Assembly (NCBI GenBank): GCA_009731375.1
Contig: BJOX01000203.1
Coordinates: 264,064 to 302,600 of the forward strand
DNA from: Paulinella micropora
Taxonomy: Eukaryota > Cercozoa > Imbricatea > Euglyphida
DNA length: 38,537 bases
Direction of reading: 5' to 3'
Both the position numbers and the translations under genes were made by a program. The notes under the pieces were generated by a model. It searched no databases. It was not told the origin of the DNA and was given only the letters and a program-made list of their open reading frames with translations. Shown piece after piece: positions 1 through 13,070 of the stretch (the first letter of the stretch is position 1; every line of letters begins with the position of its first letter).

Positions 1-139
1 ATGGCATATCCTCAACGGACATAAGCCTCCAATACCCTTGTTCGAGGTCCTCCACCCCCCCGTGTCAGTCTCTCGCCTGATGATCGGGGCCACCGATGGA
101 GCTCCTGAGGGCAAGACTGCACTAAGCCGAGGTTATTCC

Positions 140-199
<60 letters not shown>

Positions 200-634
200 T
201 AATAGATTTCTGGTGCGACCTGCTCAAAGCCTCTCGGTACTCCCCGCCGCCCAGCTCCGCAATCCTTTTCAACACGCTTGAGCCGCTAGATAGGCCAGAC
301 ATGCAAGGTAAATCCTTTACAACACGCTTGAGCTGCTAGATAGGCCAGACATGCAAGGTAAATCCTTTTCAACACGCTTGAGCCGCTAGATAGGCCAGAC
401 ATGCAAGGTAAATCCTTTTCAACACTTGAGCCGCTAGATAGGCCAGACATGCAAGCGTCAGACATTGCGAGCAACAGCTGACAACGGGCGCGAACATGGA
501 AACGTACCCCTTATCTACACTGAACTTGACTGTCCAAATGCAGACATCTGACACAAGAAGAGGCACAGCATGTGATCCTGGTCCCTGGCATAGTGCTTAA
601 AAACAAAACAAAACAAAACTAAACAAAACAAAAC

Positions 635-683
<49 letters not shown>

Positions 684-1012
684 GAACTACCTGCATATTG
701 ATCTTTTCCGGCCTGCATGATGGCGTTCACATGACTATCAGCTTCTTTGTTCTCCCCGTCAGAGAGGAAAAGAATCTTTACAGATTGCTTGGAGGTCTAG
801 CAGTCTTTTAGCATTTGCTCGGTTTTCTTCAGAGCGTTGGCAAAGGAGGTGCCGCCGTCGGCATTCACAAGGTGCAGCTGCAGTCTGGCGATCTCATCGT
901 CAGGGGAGACTTGCTTAAGCACCACCGTAGCGCACTCGTTAAAGGTAAGTAGACTAAAGCGATCCTTGGTCGATTTCCTTTTTGCTTCCATGAATGCATC
1001 GACCTTTTCCAT
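1..1012 (-). pseudogene. Host gene, 3' part: von Willebrand factor A domain exons (partial)
   Basis: Exon 691-1012 (entering the N gap) encodes DRFSLLTFNECATVVL, NADGGTSFANAL and VKILFLSDGENKEAD, the vWA metal-site pattern (Thr in GGTS and the SDGE loop). The first MIDAS motif (DxSxS) must lie in the gap. An in-frame TAG at 797-799 interrupts it. A GT-AG intron with CAA repeats leads to an exon from 547 (DVCIWTVKFS) and then to VLKRIAELGGGEYREAL near 270-220, the usual last helix of vWA domains. A 50-bp tandem repeat has expanded inside that exon. A final exon begins near 121 after an AAT-repeat intron and leaves the window. It ends the helicase protein described upstream. Confidence 0.55.
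261..455. repeat. Minisatellite, 50-bp unit, about 3.9 copies
   Basis: Units start at 261, 311, 361 and 411 with AATCCTTTTCAACACGCTTG; the second has two changes and the last lacks a few bases. Because 50 is not a multiple of three, the expansion breaks the vWA exon it lies in. Confidence 0.9.
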
Positions 1013-1798
1013 NNNNNNNNNNNNNNNNNNNNNNNNNNNNNNNNNNNNNNNNNNNNNNNNNNNNNNNNNNNNNNNNNNNNNNNNNNNNNNNNNNNNNNNN
1101 NNNNNNNNNNNNNNNNNNNNNNNNNNNNNNNNNNNNNNNNNNNNNNNNNNNNNNNNNNNNNNNNNNNNNNNNNNNNNNNNNNNNNNNNNNNNNNNNNNNN
1201 NNNNNNNNNNNNNNNNNNNNNNNNNNNNNNNNNNNNNNNNNNNNNNNNNNNNNNNNNNNNNNNNNNNNNNNNNNNNNNNNNNNNNNNNNNNNNNNNNNNN
1301 NNNNNNNNNNNNNNNNNNNNNNNNNNNNNNNNNNNNNNNNNNNNNNNNNNNNNNNNNNNNNNNNNNNNNNNNNNNNNNNNNNNNNNNNNNNNNNNNNNNN
1401 NNNNNNNNNNNNNNNNNNNNNNNNNNNNNNNNNNNNNNNNNNNNNNNNNNNNNNNNNNNNNNNNNNNNNNNNNNNNNNNNNNNNNNNNNNNNNNNNNNNN
1501 NNNNNNNNNNNNNNNNNNNNNNNNNNNNNNNNNNNNNNNNNNNNNNNNNNNNNNNNNNNNNNNNNNNNNNNNNNNNNNNNNNNNNNNNNNNNNNNNNNNN
1601 NNNNNNNNNNNNNNNNNNNNNNNNNNNNNNNNNNNNNNNNNNNNNNNNNNNNNNNNNNNNNNNNNNNNNNNNNNNNNNNNNNNNNNNNNNNNNNNNNNNN
1701 NNNNNNNNNNNNNNNNNNNNNNNNNNNNNNNNNNNNNNNNNNNNNNNNNNNNNNNNNNNNNNNNNNNNNNNNNNNNNNNNNNNNNNNNNNNNNNNNNN
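1013..1798. other. Assembly gap followed by a 54-base A run
   Basis: 786 Ns, then poly-A at 1799-1852. The hidden part should contain the start of the vWA domain and perhaps an intron. Confidence 0.95.
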
Positions 1799-1852
<54 letters not shown>

Positions 1853-1853
<1 letters not shown>

Positions 1854-2132
1854 GAATGCTTCTGACCCAGACCTGGGAAAAAAGGATGATGGAGAGAAAA
1901 AGCATGTCCAGAACGGATGATCAAAAGAAAGAATATGCCTAATTAGCTTATTCGACAGCGGCGATGTCATAGCTATAACGGTAATAGCAGCGACGAAAAC
2001 AAGGGGAAAAGCAAAGGAGAAAAAGGAAGAAAGGCAAAGAGAAAACAAAGAATAGATAGAAAGATAGATGATGGATGTACAAAGATAGATGGATGGATGG
2101 ATAGAAAAATCGATGAACGGATATATAGATAT

Positions 2133-2186
<54 letters not shown>

Positions 2187-2218
2187 GGACAGGTAGATAG
2201 ATAGGTATAGCGGCATAC
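1853..2218. repeat. Intron-like stretch with GATA repeats
   Basis: Purine-rich sequence passing into an (ATAG)n tract at about 2107-2200. It ends at the GT donor (2218-2217, minus strand) of the 2219-2527 exon. No gene is seen here. Confidence 0.7.
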
Positions 2219-2648
2219 CAGTGCGTAGGGGCTTTACCAGACCCCATCTCCTGGAACTCTTGCAGCAGAGCGACGTCAGGTTTGCTAGCTAGACGGGAAC
2301 CAACGTTCCGATTTCCTGTACTCCAGCGAAACCGTCCCCTTCGATTTCATCTCTTCGACCAATCCGTCCACGCACTGGTCACGCGCGTGCTTCAGCACGG
2401 CAGAAATCTCTTCAGGGGTTTGCTTCTGGTCCCAGACACTAGGCTCAATGTTAAAGCTTTTGTGGAGGTCCTGGGCGTTCAGGATGAGCTCGTACGACCC
2501 TTGCTTGCCCATCCGGGCTGTGCGACCCTGTAAAAGGCAAAGAGGGATATAGATAGAGAGACGGAAAGAGGAAAGAAACCATACCCAGATACGGAAGAGC
2601 AAATGAGAGAGAAAGAGAGAGGGCATGTATGTATATGTATATATATAC

Positions 2649-2796
2649 ATAAGAAAGAAGAAGAAGAAGAAGAAGAAAAAGAAGAAGAAGAAGAAGAAGA
2701 AGAAGAAGAAAAAGAAAAAAAAGAAAAAGAAGAAGAAGAAGAAGAAGAAGAAGAAGAAGAAGAAGAGAACGAGAGAGAGAGAGAGAGAGAGAGAGA
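2649..2796. repeat. GAA and GA microsatellite in a host intron
   Basis: (GAA)n at about 2649-2768 followed by (GA)n to 2796, abutting the donor site of the helicase exon. Confidence 0.9.
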
Positions 2797-3492
2797 ACCT
2801 TGATCTGAATCTCCTCACTCTCTGCATCGGAGTAGAAGGTCTGGATCACGTGCACTCCCCCTGCATCGTCTAACGCCTGGCTAAAGGACTTGAAGTCCAC
2901 TCCGCGGCCAAATACTCGGGGCATCAGGGTAACGGTGGTGGGGCGGCTGGCGTTGTCGAATTTGGCCTGCTTCCTAATATCGGCCGCGGTGACACTCACC
3001 ACGTTGTACTCGCTTGCCAAGTACTTGACGCAGTCATCGGAGTTTTGGAACTGGACCATGGCCTCCTCGTCGCTAAAGAAGATGTACACAGCGCGATGCT
3101 TGTTGGACGTGTTGATCACATGCTTCACGTGCTCGCGGATGGTCAGGTACTGGCGGCACAGGCTCGTTTCCACTATTACTGCAGGCCCATACCTTCCATC
3201 AGCTCCGAGCATACCAAGCTTCAGCTGGCATTCGCCAAAAATCGACGGGGTGATAGTCTGGGTGCTTATCGAGTATTCTTTTTCCACGATTTCCTTCTCG
3301 TACTTGCTCATCCATTCCAATGTCCCCGTCACTCCGAGTATGCAGTCGAAATCCTTCTTTGGGCTTTCGGCGTAGGACCACGCACCGCAGCACACATTCA
3401 TTCCCACGCGTTGCTTGACCGTCTGTTCGCTCAGCTTCATGCCATTAACAAGCTTGCCTTGTTCCAGCTCGTGTATCCAAAGGTTACTTCTG

Positions 3493-3712
3493 TGTGCACC
3501 GTTCCGAACTTATTATCCAATGAGCACCAGCCCTTCCTTGGTCTTGGTGAGGGAATACTGCGGCTCTTTGAATTTGGGCAGCGCCGCGAGGAGGTTCTCC
3601 AGTGTGCACCGTTCCGAACTTATTATCCAATGAGCACCAGCCCTTCCTTGGTCTTGGTGAGGGAATACTGCGGCTCTTTGAATTTGGGCAGCGCCGCGAG
3701 GAGGTTCTCCAG
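3493..3712. repeat. Perfect tandem duplication, 110-bp unit
   Basis: 3493-3602 and 3603-3712 appear identical, from TGTGCACCGTTCC to GAGGTTCTCCAG. The duplication lies in the helicase exon between motif II and the C-terminal half and shifts the frame. It could be real and recent, or an assembly artefact. Confidence 0.9.
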
Positions 3713-6700
3713 GTGGCTGTCGATGATGTGTGCCGCCCCGGGATAAACCCGTAAGAAAGTTTGCAGGTGCTTGTTCTCAAGCAAACGATCTCTGGTCAAC
3801 TCTGCCTGCTCCTGGCGATGGCTCCACACGTGGTGTATAAATTCATAGAAGGAGTCGTGGCTCAGACGTTCGGCTGGGTTGACCGTCGATGAGAAGAAGC
3901 TGTCTGACAGAAAAACATCCACCTCGTCAATCAGGAGAACTTTGGGCATCTCCTTCAGCTCTTGAGCTTTCTGCGGCGGTTGATATCCCTTAGGATCCTT
4001 CAGAAATAGCGCGGTCAGGGACCGGACATCTGCAGTCTCCTCCAACAGCGCATCCACCATCCTCGGCAGCGTGGAGCAATTGATCTGCTCGTAGATGCCA
4101 TACGCCTTCCACAACGGTTCGAACGCCTTGCGGTCGCGCTCGCTAAGGTACTGTGAGTAGCATGCGTAGTACATGTTGCAGTTGAGAAGTGCAAGGATCG
4201 AAGAAACAAAGTCCAGTGTAATTGATTTGCCACCACCTGTGACGATTTGGGCCAAATGCTTCTTCACGAGTTCCTCGAAGGCTGATATGCCCACACGCTT
4301 TGAAACCCAGTTTGCAGCTCGTTTGAGGGAACCTTTCGTGGGCTGATCGAGCCCAAACAAGCGAAAGATTGTCAGAACCTGAATGACGTGGGGGTTCACA
4401 ATATCATCTTCGTTGCCAGTTTTTTGGAAGCTGTCCAAAGAGCTCAGCACCGACCAGGTGGTTACAACACGTGCCAATAGGTCGGGGATGGCGCTCCGCA
4501 CCTCGGTCATGTCCTTGATCGACCCCTTCCGTAGCAGTCTGCTCGCTATGCTCTGTGTTTCCTTTATCATAAGTCGCAAATCAACTGCGGTATGTCTCGA
4601 AAGCCCCATGTACTTGTCTTTGTACGACCCGTATTTTTCATCGTACAACCTGTAAAGCTGCCTGAGGCTGTCCTTTTCGGAGTCCGTAAGGCCTTTCCAT
4701 TCCTCCAGAGCACCGTCCAGACTAATACCGATGGATCTGAAAATCTCGTTCCTTCTTCTGATGAGCATGGCTTGGAATTGTGGGAACGCGTTCGCGACCT
4801 CTCGGCCGATGTCTGTTTGCTCCAGTTTGGACCCCAGCATGAACATCATGTTAAGATCCCCTAGGCCATCTCCCAGCAGACCGATCAATGTCGTGGAGCC
4901 CACCTGAAAGATGTGCCGCTGGATATCAGGGTTCTGACAGTCCTGGTGAATCCTCCACAGGTCACACAAGTATATGCTGTACTTCTCGGCCTGATCTGCT
5001 TTGTCAAGCGAGCTGAGATTCTGTGTGGCAAACTCTTGTTTTCCTCATCAACATGACGCTGAACCATCGCAAGCAAGTCTGGCAAAGCGCTCTCCCTGGG
5101 AAGGCCGAACTCTCGGGAGTACTCCTTCATGCTTTCAAGTTCTTCCCAGCATTTGTCCATAGGCCCGAACAGCCTTGCTTTGAAGTTTGCCTGAGCTTGC
5201 CGAAATTTTTCCTCCTGTCTGCTTCTCATGCGCTGCTTTATCTCCCGACCTTCTCTTGGAGAACACGGTGCAATTCTTGGAGATGGGTGCTTTTGCCTAA
5301 AACTCTCAGATTATCCATGATCGTAACAATATCTTTGTACGCGCGCAGCCGCATTAGCTCTGTAATATTTTCCATCACTCCGCTGCTTCTAATGGCGCCA
5401 GTCAGGTGGTGAACAACCTGCTTCATCCTGCCTTGTACCTCGTGCAAGCATGCAGCCTTTGATGCGATCTTGGATTCAACCAAGGGCCCATCCAACAAAC
5501 TCAACCGATTGAAGAAAGCAGTTGCTTCATCCAATAGTTGAAGCCTTCTTTTTGACTTTGTCAGAGCCTTCTTGGCCGAGACCTTGTTCAGTCCACTGCA
5601 CTCCAGCAAGCCCAGCAACGCTTCTCTACGTTTGGAGTCGTGCCGAGTAAAAGCCTGATCGAGCTCGCTTTCAAGCGTATTTATCAAGCGGTTCAAGATG
5701 GTTTCGAACGGAAGTTGGCGCTCTCGCCAAGTTGCACCTTCAGAAAGATACTCGGCTTGTTGCGAAAACCACTCCTGCTTATTCTCCAGGTTGTCAGTGG
5801 GTGAAGTTACAAAGCCACGCAAGATTTCATGGACCTTACTTAACCACGAGCCCAGCTTCTCTACTAACTTTTTGGAGCCATGGAAATGCATTTGCCTGCA
5901 ACGGCTAAGAGACCCTTCAATATATCGCATTTGGTCTTGGTTGATCCCTTCATCCACGTTCAACAACGTCTCCTTGTGTATTTCCTCATCTAGCAGGGAC
6001 AAACCCGCCAGACGCTCCGCTTGATTTTTCAGTGAGGTGATGACGGCGATAAAAGCTCGAAGGTTGGCTACAAACGAAGTGGCCTCGTCGAAGGATCCGC
6101 AAGCAATCAAGTTGCGTACATTTTCTTCACCTCGGGTGGAAAAGCCAGAGAGGTTCAACTGCAGCAGCTGCTCCAGATTATGCAGATCCAGCTCGGTGTC
6201 AGTGAAAACTAGACAGGCAGCTTCTTGGCAAGACTGCAGCGCGACTTGAAGCGCCCTGGCAAGGCCTGTTGACTTCTGCGGCGAGCTACTATCCACCAGG
6301 GCATAACGCAGGATGGCCTCAGGGTCCTTCTTCAGCCCTGCAGTTAAGTCCTTCAATACAGACTTTTCAAAGCACTCTTGTACGCAACGCTGCAGCAATT
6401 CGCTGATCTTGTTGGTAGTAAACGCGTTTTCTCCAGTCGAATTAGACTCGCACTTTTGCTCCGAGCTGGCAATTCGACCCAGCATCCGCCATGATCTGTC
6501 GGCTGCTCAAAAATCGAGTAAAGTAAGCTGAAGCAACACTTGCAATTCGAGGCGTTCAACTAAGTTTTGTTTTTCTCCCACAGCTTCCTGCTGGATTTTA
6601 AGTACGTCCTGTTTGTAGGTCTCTGGCAAGACAGGTAAGAAAACGCACATCCTTGCTGCGGCAGGTATGATAGCACTGCACATATAGTCGAGGAAAACGT

Positions 6701-8656
6701 CATCACCAAAGCGCGTGGCTTTCTTGAGGGCGTTCAGATTCTTGTGCTGTTTCACAAAGCTGCTTTTGCGGCGTCCATTTGCCATGATATCAGCAGCTTT
6801 TGCGAGGAATGTCTTTATGAGTGGCGTTGATGAGAGATCGGGAGGTGCAACGGTGCCAGAGACCTTTTCTTGTACTTGCGTATTGAGAGCGCGGAAATGT
6901 TTCACAACCTCCGAGCACAACTTGTTGTACTCGCCTTCGTCTACGCTTTGCAGAGATTGCAAAGTGGACATAGCTGCCTCATACTTGCTTGGGTTCTGGA
7001 GATACTGCTGAAATGCGTTCTTGGACTCAACTTTGGCTAGCTCATACTTCGCTTTCAGATTGGTGGCCCTCGTTTTGAAGTCAGGAGGATTATACCAGTG
7101 CTGTTGGCAGCGAGAAGCACATTCCAGGCTCTTTATCGCTTCTTTCAGCCGGGCCAGGTTGGAATCTAGCAGAGCCAAGGAGCTATGCTCTACCAGTTGC
7201 TCTTCCAGCTTGCTGCAGAGGCTCGCCCATGTAGCTTTCGGATCACCTTCGGAGAGTGAGACCGGAGGAAGGCCAAGGTCCAGCTGGGCCTGGTAAACGG
7301 AGCTTAGTTCTTTCATCCACTTAACAGCATGTAACTTAGCCTCTAGGTTGCCATCACCGAAGTTCTTAGCCTTGCATTCACCTTGTTGCTGAAGATAGCG
7401 GTTCCAGTGGTCAAACATAGACTTAAAGTTTGTTGTGGGTACATGAGTCCTGGGCACCGTGTCTGCAAGCCTTGTGACTGCTGCGTACATATGTAGCGCC
7501 AAGAGCAGCTGATGAGGCTGGTTGCTTTGTTCCCGGATGAGCGAGCCTAGTTTCTGATTCATGACATCCACGAGCTGGCAGACCCGTGAATAGACCGTCT
7601 GGTCCGCCTTCGCCAGGCAGCCAAAAGCACTGAAGAAGCTCAGATGCTGGGTCAGGGACGTGGTACTCTCACAGCACTCCCTGTCATGAACCAGCTTCCG
7701 AAGCATGCCAATAATTCTCTCGCTGTATTTCTCAAAGCATGATGACGTTGCTTCAACCATGCGTTGGACTTTCTTCTTGTATTGCGTGTCAATGATAGCC
7801 GACGAACTCACGGCTTGAATGTCCTCCAGCGCTAGCGACATATCGGTAGCAGTGATTGCCAGCGGAACGATGGCGCCTTGGAATGCATTCTCCAAGTGCA
7901 GCCCAGCCTCTTGGACACACTGTACGCTGCTGCTGATCCTGCTCGCCACACCTGACACCACAAGACTTTGCACCTCGCAGGAGTAGGAATCCGGGTAGCT
8001 GGCTCCTATCAGGAAGTAACGCTGCAGAAGAGCCAACATTTCTGAGATGTTGGCTGGTTGCTGGCCCTCCACCCTGGACCAGGCCCGCGTGATGCGCTCC
8101 GATAGGTTGTTGCTGTAGAGATGCATTGCTTTCCGCAGCGTGAGCGTGATCCCTTCGACATGTGATTGCTGGAGTAGCGCATGCAGCCGGGGATGCTCCA
8201 AAGCTGTCACGCTTTGAAGTTGAGACAGAAGCTGCAGCGCTGGAACCGGGGTGTAGTCCTGATGATTCTGGCAACAAGAAAAGGAAAGACCCGAAAGCAG
8301 GCTTTTGGAATGCAAGAAATGGACAGGTCTGATAGAGAATCGTTACAGAGTCATGTGTTATAATTACGCTTGAAGCTAACAAAGAAAAATACACGGTAAT
8401 AGTATAGTATCAAGAATGTTGAGATTGATTCTCGAGTTAAAACAGCCAACACAGAAGGAAAGAAAGAAAAGAAAGAGAAAAATGAGAAGTAAAAAAAACG
8501 CAAGAAAGGAAAGAAAATAATAGAAAGAAAAAAAGAAAAGTAATAAAAACAAGAACAAAGAAAAACGAAGAAAATAAATAAACGAAGGAGAAAAAAGAAA
8601 AAGGAAAAAGAACAAGAACAAGGAATAAGAAAAGAGAAACTAAATCTTGGGCATAC

Positions 8657-10925
8657 CTTGAGCTTTTGGGCAGCTGCAACTAACGCCTCCGTATGCCTCA
8701 ACAACGACTGGAACAGTAGCTGTCGGAAGTCCTTCTCATTAGTCTTAATCTCCACTTTGGCAAGCAAGGATGCCTCATGGATCGAGAGTGGCGATAGGAG
8801 CTATAGGCGGTAACGGAAGCTGGGGAAGCAAAATCATCTCGTCTTGGCAGCCTTTTGCTGCATGCTCCTATACGCAGGGGTAGCAGGGGATCGCAAAAGA
8901 AAATGCATGAATGCAACCGTCTGAAAGCGGTGACAAGTGAACGCTAGCCAGGCAAACATGGACAAAACATCAGACCTGCCGCCTAGGAATCAAAGCTTCG
9001 ATCGCACATTCCCCAAGGCGCCTCATATCAGCATAGAAGACTTGCAATTTATCTCTGCAGGACGGATGCACGTAATTGTAGCTTTGTGCTACATGGCTCA
9101 CACAGCTTGACTTGGCAAGGTATTCTTCTACCCTTTTGATCGCATCTACCTTTCTCGATGATACTTGCTGCATCTTGGAACGATTTAACCGGTACCTTTA
9201 CCTTGGCTTTCTCTTGCTCTTGGCGCCACGTATGATTGGCGTCATTTGCAAAATTCCTGATGGTGGCTTCGATATCGTCCTTGCATTGGACCAGCCAACC
9301 ACAGGTCAGATCAAGCAAGTCGGGCGCATCTACAAGCTGTTTGAAGATCTCCACGGCGGTGAGCTTTCTCCACTGGTTTAGCAACTTCACGACGTTGCCG
9401 TAGTCAAGATCATCGCGTGCGGTCGTGCTCTCTGATCAACCTCTTGCAGTTCTGCGTTTCCATTAAATCCTTGAGCTTCAACCCCATCGCCAGAGATTCA
9501 ATCTTTCTATAGTGGAGGGAGGCCGAGAAATACTGGTGCAGGTTCAGATCCTCCTTCAGATCTATTTCGGAGCTTAGACATTCATGCTCCAAAATGTTCC
9601 TTTGGCTACTGGTCAAAGGAAGGTTCAGCTGATACTTGTCACAGGATAAAGGCGGTAAGTCTTCAATGATTTTGCAGTATACCTGCGGCTGGATGGCCAA
9701 TGGGTGCAGCGTGATTTCCTTGAGTTCTGTCTTCTCAACGACCTCTCCAAACTCGTATATCCTTTCAACAAATTGTTTTTCACTTTCAGTCGACTTGTCC
9801 GACTCCGCGATACCTTCTAGCACATCCCAAAACCCGTTTGGAACACCGGCGCCAGGCTGTACTTTGGTGACAAAGAAGGCGAAAGATTTAAGAGGGACGT
9901 CCAATCGTCAAAAAGCTTCGACAGAACCCTTACAGGAGTCTTTATCAGCCTGCCTTTCCCGGCGTGGCTGTGCCTAGATAGGTAGATAGATAGATTTGTT
10001 GGTATGTAGATAGGTAGGTAGGTGGATAGGTAGGTAGATAGGTAGATAGACAAATAGGTAGATAGATAGGCAGATAGGTAGATAGGTCGAGACCCGTCGA
10101 ACAGTAGTAGAAATCTTGCGAATCTGGAGTTGAGCAGCAAGGATCGCAGGCCGGCTCCGGCTGCCATAGCAATGTCATACGTGTCTCCCTCCGAGTCCTC
10201 GAAACCAGGCGAGTCGCACAAAGAAAAAGGCAAATCCTTGCAATCATAGACGTTGAAGGAGCGCGTCTGGCTATGCACTGCGCTGGCGCCGATCTTGAAG
10301 CCTAGGTTGACGGACAAACAGATAGCATACACATACATGGATAGATAAATACACATTGACATATAGATAGATAGGTAGATAGACGAGAAACGAAATACAG
10401 AAACGGATGATAGCTGGATAGATTGATAGATACATGGATAGGTAGGTAGATAGGTAGATTGCCATTGGCAGACCCGTGAGCTCTTCCTCGGCGACAATTC
10501 GAACCTTACGGGGTGTGGACAGCGAGTCTTGCAACTGCCCAGGCCGACGTCTGCGGCCTGGAGTGCCCCCGGGCTGCGACGTGGCATCTTCCACCGCCAA
10601 GTAACTGATGGTGGTCGATTTGCCAGCATCTGGCGGGATAGAAGACAAGCACGCAACAAGTAAGACATAAAGTGTATAGGCTATCACATCCAGCAAAAAC
10701 ATCAGAAAGAAACAGCATGGTTGGCTTGGTCGAGAGATGCGTACCGGTCACACCTAACAAGATGACTACGTCCTTGTCTTTCGAAAATTGGAGGTTTTGC
10801 TGGGCCAGCAGATCGATCAGCAGTTGGAGGTGGACACCTTCTGTGCCATGGTCAACTGGCCTGTCAACCGGCTTGTCTACTTGTTGGGCCATCAGCTGCT
10901 CCACTTCTTCCTCCTGAGTAGCCAT
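8657..10925 (-). pseudogene. Host gene, 5' part: P-loop GTPase-like domain and linker (exons)
   Basis: Supported exons with GT-AG borders are 10745-10925 (start ATG at 10925), 10474-10629, 10094-10301, 8976-9973 and 8657 to about 8800. The first junction joins ILLGVTG to DAGKST, giving a Walker A motif; DSPGFEDSEG in the third exon is a G3-like motif and FLLLFDG follows. This resembles dynamin/IRG or AIG1-like GTP-binding domains fused to large eukaryotic proteins. The 8976-9973 exon then has SFAFFVTKVQPG and a long helical region, but one-base frame changes occur near 9890, 9430 and 9160. Introns carry GATA repeats. The product continues into the helicase region. Frame damage suggests a pseudogene or consensus errors. 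Confidence 0.55.
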
Positions 10926-11984
10926 CTACATTGCATAATCATCATGGCAAAGTAGATACGAGCTTAGAGCAATTGCGCATTCAAAATAATTGTTGAAGCC
11001 AAGCATAAAGTGCGCCAGCCCACCTCACAGACACCCTGTATTTTTGGGAAGAAATGACTTCAGATTAGTGGTCCCATTTCCAACCAGATAGATAGGCAGA
11101 TATGTAGGTTGATAGACAGACTGCAGACAGACAGATAGATAGACAGACAACGAAGAGATAGATAGTGTTTAGATGGATAGTTAGATAGATTGATTAACAG
11201 ATAGGTAAAATAGAGAAATAGATAGATACCCCAAAGTCATCACTAGCTGTGGCTACCTGCTCTGCATCTTCAAGAACTACGTTCGCCCCTGCAGACAGTT
11301 CCGCTTCGTACTTCTGCTGTGCTTGCTCATGGAGCTCTTCTGCACGACCCAGCCAGCGGCCCAGGGGATCTGCTTCATCCCTCTTCTTTTCCCCTGCCTC
11401 CTCCTCTTTGCTCTCGTTGTCGGGCAGCTGTTCTTGCCTACGCCGTTTCCTGGCCCCGGTTTCCTCGCTCCCCTCCTTGCGCCTCCTCACTCGCCTCCTT
11501 CCTATCTCCTGCTCCTTCAACCCATCGGCCTCCTCCAAATCCTCGCTGTCTTTCCCATCCATCTACTCTTGCTTAGCTCCGTCCCTGTGCATGCTCGTTG
11601 GTTCTAAGCAAAAAGATGAAACGCCCTTCTCACAGTCGTTGTCATTTTTCTGATTCTTCGTTCTTCCTTCCCAGTGCCTCCCGGTATCCGCCTCCTCACT
11701 GTCCTGCCTTTTGCCTCTTTTTGCTCAGTTCTTGCTTGAGATCCTCCTCTTTGCCCTGTGAACTTAGCTGCCCAGGGCCTGGGGCATCTGCTGCAGTAAC
11801 AGGAGCTTCGATGCCGATGTTGCCATCAAGCTTGAGCGGCTCGTGGACATGGTGCTCTTGGTCAACATAAGAAGCAGAGAACGGAGAAGCAGACGACGAT
11901 GGCTCCAGATGCGATGGCTTTTGCTTGGAGTACCCGTCGCTGATCAACGACGTGTAGGGCTGCTGTATCCCTGTTTTAGTTAGT

Positions 11985-11996
11985 AGTAATAGTAGC

Positions 11997-12043
<47 letters not shown>

Positions 12044-12068
12044 TAGTAGTAACAGTAGTAGTAGTAGC

Positions 12069-12103
<35 letters not shown>

Positions 12104-12155
12104 CAGCAGCAGCAGCAGCAGCAGGAGCAGCAGGAGCAGGAGGAGCAGTAGTAGC

Positions 12156-12216
<61 letters not shown>

Positions 12217-12480
12217 TATTGCAGAAAAAAAAGTAACTTTTTGGCGATGCCAAGGCAAGCAAAAGCATCAACTGTCTTCGGAGTTCATAACGCAAAAAAA
12301 GAGAAGCAAAAGAATCGCATCAACAGAGGAACAGGAGTATAAGAAGAAGAAGGAAGAAGAAGAAGAAGAAGAAGAAGAAGAAGAAGAAGAAGAAGAAGAA
12401 GAAGAAGAAAGAAGAAGAAGAAGAAGAAGAAGAAGAAGAAGAAGAAGAAGAAGAAGAAGAATCAGAAGAAGAAGAAGAAA
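11985..12480. repeat. GTA and GAA microsatellites
   Basis: (AGT)n with AGC interruptions at about 11985-12216, then, after about 120 bases of unique sequence, (GAA)n at about 12340-12480. Long Val, Leu or Tyr runs in translation are artefacts of these repeats. Confidence 0.9.
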
Positions 12481-12799
12481 AGGGAGGAGGATGGCAAAGG
12501 GAATTATCTACTTCTAGCAGCATCCTGTCACTAGAAGTCTTCCTTGTCCGGCACTATTTCATGCGAGTCTGTGAGCTGCATGGATGAGGACTCACTAGCA
12601 TCGGTTGGAATATCTTTGACATCTTCCATCGGCAGGTTGTACAAGTCCGCGACGCCATCAGCACTGTCCTGGTCTACAAAAAGCAGGACGAGGAAGAGAT
12701 GGAAGGAGGAGGAGGAGAAGAAGAAGAAAAGAATGAGGAGGAGAAGAAGAAGAAAAGGAGGAGAAGAAGAAGAAAAGAACAAACCAGCTCCAGTAGCAG

Positions 12800-12865
12800 T
12801 AGTAGTAGAAATAAAAGTAATAATAATAATAAATAATAATAATAATATAATAATATTAATAATAA

Positions 12866-12933
<68 letters not shown>

Positions 12934-13020
12934 CTCCGCAGTGGGAGTACTACTACTTACTACTACTACTTACTACTACTACTACTACTACTACTACAAC
13001 TACTACTACTGCTGCTGCTG

Positions 13021-13064
<44 letters not shown>

Positions 13065-13070
13065 GAGGCG
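12800..13070. repeat. GTA/CTA inverted microsatellite forming a long hairpin
   Basis: (GTA)n runs to GTACTCC at 12931-12937, then after a 6-base loop GGAGTAC at 12944-12950 leads into (CTA)n. The arms together span more than 100 bases on the right and about 65 on the left. Confidence 0.85.

Larger units (their letters stand above)
2219..8267 (-). pseudogene. Host gene, middle: SecA-like helicase exons with frame damage
   Basis: A giant exon 2799-8267 and a following exon 2219-2527, joined by a GT-AG intron full of GAA repeats. The first half is a long helical region. Then come QIVTGGGKSI (motif I), VLLIDEVDVFL (motif II, DEVD as in SecA), GVTGTLEWM, MPRVFGRGVDF and, across the intron, EEIQIK-GRTARMGKQGSY (motif VI). 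This is the SecA-type DEAD helicase order, known in large eukaryotic proteins of uncertain role rather than in secretion. Damage: an in-frame TGA at 6507-6509, frame changes near 5228, 5036 and 2300, and a 110-bp tandem duplication at 3493-3712 that changes frame next to a TAATAA. The gene in this copy is probably not functional. Confidence 0.6.

Noticed and set aside
261-455. Short regular repeats as a CRISPR array
   Set aside because: Units are contiguous with no unique spacers; it is a minisatellite within an exon.
797-6509. In-frame TAG, TAA and TGA in the host gene as a sign of an altered genetic code
   Set aside because: All three stops occur in frame, and genes of the element end with all three, so decay or errors are the simpler reading.
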